Position numbers and translations under genes: made by a program. DNA of 64,000 nucleotides from Lacipirellulaceae bacterium (GTDB lineage: Bacteria > Planctomycetota > Planctomycetia > Pirellulales > Lacipirellulaceae): the NCBI GenBank assembly GCA_040218535.1, contig JAVJRG010000010.1:420632-484631 (forward strand), written 5' to 3'. The notes beneath the pieces are model-generated. The model ran no database searches. It had not been told where the DNA came from and saw nothing but the letters and a program-made list of their open reading frames with translations. Below are positions 60,422 to 64,000 of this stretch, one piece after another. The stretch's first letter is position 1. Each line of letters opens with the position of its first letter.

Positions 60422-61331
60422 CTGCTCTGTCTTGGTAAACTCTCACGTAATCCACCTCGAACTTTCCTGGGAATTTGGTCTTGCTGGGATCACCGCCGTG
60501 GTTTCCTCCCACAGCAAGATTAAGTAGCAAGTGGTGTGGCTGATGAAACGGGTGTCGCTGGGTCGTGGTGCTCTTGGCAACCTGGTCTAGATCAATTTCA
60601 TTGAGTAGGGTATCGTCGACGTACAAACTGATCTGGTTTTCATCCCAGTCCATTCGCCACACGTGGAATTTCGATGCCCACTCGGGATCTGCGAATTCAC
60701 GCACGGGTTTCTTGACAGCATCCCAAATGGGCTTCCACTTCTTGCCGCTTGACCAGCACGCGTTTGCAAGGATGTCTCCCTGGTAATACTCCATGATGTC
60801 AATCTCGCCGCAGTCCGGCCATCTGCCTTTGTCTCCTACGGTCCAAATGGCTGGCCAAAGGCCGGAGCGGGCATCGATCCGTGCACGTACTTCGATTCGC
60901 GCAAACTTCCAACTATGCAGGCCTCGAGTGGTAACGCTGGCAGAGCAGTATTCCGCATAGCGACGCTTCTCCTTCCAGCCTTTGGCGTGCTGATCGTAAT
61001 GCGGGTTTTCTACACGTTCGCGTTTCGCTTCGATGACTAGCAATCCGGCTTCGCACCTCGCATTATCTAGTTTGTACCATTGCAATTCTTGATTGCGGAC
61101 GAAACCCCGCTCGAACGTCCAATGCTTTGGATTCGGCGGGCCATCCCGGTTGAATTCATCAGACCAGACGAGCTGGTACCGTTCGACATCTTCTTGAGTC
61201 AGAATGACTGCTGCCGCTTGCGATTCCTGTGAATAGAGGCTGGTCACATGTCCCAGCAAGCTGCTCGAAAACATGAAGAGAGAACATGGAAGGATTCGTA
61301 TCGATAACAGCCAGCTTGAAACACCAGTCAT
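60405..61331 (-). CDS. GH16-family endo-beta-glucanase/galactanase
   Basis: An exported 308-aa beta-jelly-roll hydrolase. The N-terminal signal includes SLFMFSSSLLGHVTSLYS. The catalytic motif E-x-D-x-x-E is present as CGEIDIMEYY, with nucleophile and acid/base in the laminarinase-type layout. LVWSDEFNRDGPPNPKHWTF, GLWPAIWTVG and LLNLAVGGNHGGD are further GH16 marks. Beta-1,3-glucan (laminarin) is the most likely substrate, given a GH128 gene in the same cluster; agar-type galactan is the alternative. The ATG at 61331 overlaps the sulfatase stop as ATGA, showing coupling. Confidence 0.88.
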   Translation of the reverse strand: MTGVSSWLLSIRILPCSLFMFSSSLLGHVTSLYSQESQAAAVILTQEDVERYQLVWSDEFNRDGPPNPKHWTFERGFVRNQELQWYKLDNARCEAGLLVIEAKRERVENPHYDQHAKGWKEKRRYAEYCSASVTTRGLHSWKFARIEVRARIDARSGLWPAIWTVGDKGRWPDCGEIDIMEYYQGDILANACWSSGKKWKPIWDAVKKPVREFADPEWASKFHVWRMDWDENQISLYVDDTLLNEIDLDQVAKSTTTQRHPFHQPHHLLLNLAVGGNHGGDPSKTKFPGKFEVDYVRVYQDRAGEDRR

Positions 61332-62725
61332 TTCTTCCAACTCCCCAGACCAGGGGCAATCGGAGGAACGAGGTGCTGCTTCCAGACTTCTAGCTTTTGT
61401 TTTGCGTCTGACATTACTTCCGGTTCAAGCTCATGGAGGTTCTTCTGCTCGCCAATATCGGCCTGGAGATCAAAAAGTAGCGGTGACTCGATCGCTTCCT
61501 TGCCTTTCTCTCGGTTGGCCAAGATGAGCTTACTGTTGCCATCGCGAACCGCGTATCGGCCCTTGTCGTACCAACGCCAATATAGCGTTTCGTGCGGTGC
61601 ACTCGTTTTCGCGCCTGTCAGGTAGGGGACCAAGTCGACGCCATCCAAGGGCTTTTCTTTGGGGACTTTCGCACCTGAGTGAGCGACAATCGTAGCCGCA
61701 ATGTCCAGGGCACTTACAGGTAGTTCATAGTCGGTTCCAGCGGGCAGGGTGTCGGTCCACCGCACGGCAAACGGAACACGGACACCTCCCTCGAACGGAC
61801 TCCCTTTAAATCCTCTCAGAGGTTCGTTACTGGAACCGTTGTGAGGTGGACCACCGTTATCCGAGAGGAAAAAGACGATCGTCTGCTCGTCCAAATCGTA
61901 CTTCGCGACCGCGTCCAGTATCTTTCCTACCCCATCGTCCACGGCTGACACCATTGCGGCGTAGGTTCTTCTCTTTTTGTTTTTGATATGTGCGAAGCGA
62001 TCAAGATACTTGGGCGTTGCTTGGAGCGGCATATGTGGGGCGTTGTATGCTACGTAGAGAAAGAAGGGCTTTTGATGATTGCAATTGATGAACTCGACGG
62101 CTGCATGGCTTAGTTCATCAGTGAGATACTGGTCGATCTCAACAGGTGTTTCATTGCGCAGCAGCTTCGTGCGATACCAGTCCCAAGACCGCTTGACCTC
62201 GGAAAGGTCTTCGAGCCTCAGTTGTTCGGGGAAATAGTTATGCCCGCCGGAAAGGAATCCGAAGAACTCATCAAAACCGCGCACACGAGGTCGCAGATTA
62301 GGGTGCGTTCCTAGGTGCCATTTTCCGACCGCCATGTTCATGTAGCCGAAGGGCTTGAGCAGCTCGGCGATATTGCGTTCAGTTTGGGGGATTCCGTTAT
62401 TTTCGACGGATGGATTGACCGTCGGGTTTCGTGCAGCTCCAAAGCGCCCCTGATAGCGCCCCGTCATCAAACCGGCTCGACTTGGTCCGCAGACGGAATG
62501 TGTGACGTAGCCGTTGGTGCAACGAACCCCCTCGTTGGCGATGCGATCGAGGTTGGGTGTCGGAATGTCTTGGCAGCCGTTGAAACCAACGTCAGCATAA
62601 CCTTGGTCGTCCGTGAGAATCACGATCAGATTCGGGCGGTCGTCTCTTGCAGCAGAACGAGAAAGGCCAGTGAAGAGCCCAACACCGATAAGGAACAAGT
62701 ACTTCATGATTCGATCCAAAGCCAC
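61328..62725 (-). CDS. Sulfatase (formylglycine-dependent)
   Basis: An exported 465-aa alkaline-phosphatase-fold sulfatase. The signal peptide includes YLFLIGVGLFTGLSRSAA. RPNLIVILTDDQGYADVG carries metal-binding Asp residues. The modification motif C-x-P-S-R is SVCGPSRAGLMTGRY, where Cys becomes formylglycine. VGKWHLG and FFLSDNGGPPHNGSS are conserved active-site parts. The GTG at 62725 has GAGGA nine bases upstream; ATG 62707 is possible. It removes sulfate esters from polysaccharide, probably algal. It is overlapped by GH16 and follows GH128 by 18 bp. Confidence 0.92.
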   Translation of the reverse strand: MALDRIMKYLFLIGVGLFTGLSRSAARDDRPNLIVILTDDQGYADVGFNGCQDIPTPNLDRIANEGVRCTNGYVTHSVCGPSRAGLMTGRYQGRFGAARNPTVNPSVENNGIPQTERNIAELLKPFGYMNMAVGKWHLGTHPNLRPRVRGFDEFFGFLSGGHNYFPEQLRLEDLSEVKRSWDWYRTKLLRNETPVEIDQYLTDELSHAAVEFINCNHQKPFFLYVAYNAPHMPLQATPKYLDRFAHIKNKKRRTYAAMVSAVDDGVGKILDAVAKYDLDEQTIVFFLSDNGGPPHNGSSNEPLRGFKGSPFEGGVRVPFAVRWTDTLPAGTDYELPVSALDIAATIVAHSGAKVPKEKPLDGVDLVPYLTGAKTSAPHETLYWRWYDKGRYAVRDGNSKLILANREKGKEAIESPLLFDLQADIGEQKNLHELEPEVMSDAKQKLEVWKQHLVPPIAPGLGSWKK

Positions 62726-62743
62726 GCGTGAAATCCTCTTGTT

Positions 62744-63577
62744 CTAGAAGTCGCGGTAGATTCTGCCAAGTTCGGTTAATGAACCGTCTTTATGAAAGAG
62801 TGCTGAAGTGCCAAGTGCTGCACTTTCAGTCGAGGCAGAGAACCAGGCGTACCGATGAACAAAGTCGAGGTTCTCAAGCATGGGCAAGAGTTCTCGCATG
62901 AATTGAGCGACGCGCTTCGGGGAGTGCTTGTTCTCGTTGGCCGTTTTCGCGGTCCAGTCGCCGACGGCAAACTCGGTGATCCAGATCGGGCGTTGAAAAT
63001 TCTCGTGAATATCTCGCAAGCGCTTCACGAAGGCTTTGGCGCTCGGCCCCCCGTAGGAGTGAACGCAGATGAAGTCAACTCGTAGATTCTTCGCTTCGAC
63101 TTCGGCCATGAAACGGTTCATCCAGTCACGATCTGGATGGACGCAGCCGGGACTGCCGAGTGGCAACCCGATGGCTTCAAGCTGAGGCCACAACGCGATA
63201 ACCTCTTCGACGGACAGATTGCTCTGCTTTGGCTGATCCGGTTCGTTGAAGCCCAGTAAGAAACGAACCTCCTTGCGATTGCCTTGGGCTTTTAGATTGG
63301 CAAGAGTCTTCGGGCTGTTGAGGGCGTAGCGGCCCCAGATCATTGGAGTGAATTCGACATTCCTAGGAACCTGTTTGGGTTTCTGCGCACCCCAAGAATA
63401 GAACCACTTGGCATCAAGTGCACTGATCTTCTTCTGCCAATCGCTTCCCTTCTTCGTGGTAACGCAGAATCCCTTCTTCTTACTCGCTCGTCGTTCAGCA
63501 CCACTGACGACACTGACCGATCCGGCAAGGCATACGACCCACACGAAGAGTAGCCATTCACGCCTGACAATCCCCAT
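62744..63577 (-). CDS. GH128-like beta-1,3-glucanase (Asl1-type)
   Basis: An exported 277-aa TIM-barrel hydrolase. The signal peptide is MGIVRREWLLFVWVVCLAGS and on. The acid/base Glu lies in RFLLGFNEPDQPKQSN and the nucleophile Glu in RPIWITEFAVGDW, the pair that defines the Glyco_hydro_cc (GH128) family. WFYSWGAQKP and DFICVHSYGG also fit. The ATG at 63577 has GGAG seven bases before it; the longer frame to 63706 adds unsupported sequence. It is the first gene of a three-gene unit with sulfatase and GH16. Confidence 0.85.
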   Translation of the reverse strand: MGIVRREWLLFVWVVCLAGSVSVVSGAERRASKKKGFCVTTKKGSDWQKKISALDAKWFYSWGAQKPKQVPRNVEFTPMIWGRYALNSPKTLANLKAQGNRKEVRFLLGFNEPDQPKQSNLSVEEVIALWPQLEAIGLPLGSPGCVHPDRDWMNRFMAEVEAKNLRVDFICVHSYGGPSAKAFVKRLRDIHENFQRPIWITEFAVGDWTAKTANENKHSPKRVAQFMRELLPMLENLDFVHRYAWFSASTESAALGTSALFHKDGSLTELGRIYRDF

Positions 63578-63859
63578 CTGAAGTCTCCGCAAACCGGTCG
63601 AGCGATTGGTTATAATGAGGGGGCAACTACTCACGGAATTCGAACCGCCCGCAGTCACCGAGATCATCTCTGACTGCGAAAATAACCTGATTTCTTCGAG
63701 TTTCAAGAAAGAAAAAATAGTTTGTGTTTTTGCGAATTTTGCGCGTTGGTATTTCGGAACTGGGCAACTGTTGTTCGTAGTTACGTCGTAGCAAGTTCAG
63801 ATACTGGTCTCGTTGCGATGCGGCGTCATTGAAACGAAAAGGACTGGAGTGGGAGAGAC

Positions 63860-64000
63860 TGACCTTCCCCCCATAAACAGTGCCAGTCATCTGTGAGAGA
63901 ATCTATTTCGGGCGAATCCCGGAAAGGATTTTCAGATGGCTAAGAAGCGTTATCAGCAGGAGCAGATTATTCCGATGCTCCGTCGAGCGGATGTGGAGCT
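63860..64000 (+). mobile_element. Left end of an IS3-family insertion sequence, cut by the window
   Basis: A TGACC-beginning end at 63860 lies 76 bp before a transposase start, the usual spacing in IS3 elements. The right end and second frame are outside the window, so the terminal repeat cannot be confirmed. Confidence 0.6.
63936..64000 (+). CDS. IS3-family transposase OrfA, N-terminus only
   Basis: The translation MAKKRYQQEQIIPMLRRADV matches the start of IS3-type OrfA proteins, which open with a basic K-K-R-Y/H and E-Q-I-I-x-x-L-R-x-A-E/D-V, the first helices of the helix-turn-helix. GGAAAGG lies about seven bases before the ATG. Only 21 full codons are visible. A programmed frameshift to OrfB would be expected beyond the window. 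Confidence 0.75.
   Translation, partial: MAKKRYQQEQIIPMLRRADVE

Noticed and set aside
63627..63890. Minus-strand frame of 87 codons next to the IS3 end
   Set aside because: Crosses the IS end and the AT-rich promoter-like stretch; no start signal and no recognisable protein.

Overview
The window looks like chromosomal DNA of a planctomycete, most likely from the Pirellulales; the genus cannot be fixed from sequence reading alone. Indicators are the VEQLEDRRMLAV-type N-terminus on a 1413-residue exported protein, PEP-CTERM tails, dockerin-like repeats, a cysteine-rich BBP7-type outer-membrane protein, a pyrophosphate-dependent phosphofructokinase, sulfatases and algal-polysaccharide hydrolases, and tRNA-Ile/tRNA-Ala lying away from any rRNA.

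Layout. 1-4309: amino-acid synthesis (dapB, thrC), a DksA-like factor, lspA and an Rrf2 regulator. 4391-9157: a three-gene overlapping operon encoding a MotA/TolQ/ExbB-type channel with a long hendecad coiled-coil tail and two different ExbD-like partners. 9776-15749: queD, an M24 peptidase, accB-accC and two PEP-CTERM proteins. 16658-23354: PPi-phosphofructokinase with pyrophosphatase, hisB, rsmA, ribE, pssA and psd. 23552-30324: oxidative pentose-phosphate enzymes (zwf, gnd), an SDR, a sugar kinase and a HAD hydrolase. 30344-34451: a secreted metzincin-like protease, a SirB1-like protein, an acyltransferase and an SRPBCC protein. 34452-42730: two surface-protein genes with structured leaders, then an ABC exporter. 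42748-48596: fucosidase-like GH29, an enolase-superfamily enzyme, GH117 and a PhyH dioxygenase. 48750-55254: two TatA-like proteins and a second Exb system (TPR protein, ExbB, ExbD, and a TonB-like protein carrying a terpenoid-cyclase-type toroid). 55397-59598: envelope proteins including a TlpA-like protein with a degraded active site. 59888-60122: tRNA-Ile and tRNA-Ala. 60405-63577: GH16, sulfatase and GH128. 63860-64000: the left end of an IS3-family element cut by the window edge.

How the genes fit together. Housekeeping genes alternate with envelope and carbohydrate modules. GH117 beside an enolase-superfamily enzyme suggests use of 3,6-anhydro-L-galactose from agar-type galactans, with a KDG-type kinase elsewhere in the window. 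PPi-phosphofructokinase followed by pyrophosphatase suggests joint control of pyrophosphate. Two separate Exb/Tol-type energisation systems occur, neither with a canonical TonB or OmpA partner.

Between genes the window is rich in short repeats. One group is inverted pairs of 7-9-bp words bracketing 100-600 bp, one of them around a small AT-rich gene. The other is REP-like hairpins with a GTAG foot whose stems differ by compensating changes. The strongest candidates for something undescribed are the split-partner stator operon (4391-9157), the TonB-toroid operon (49661-55254) and the four-way-junction leader RNA at 34558-34649.
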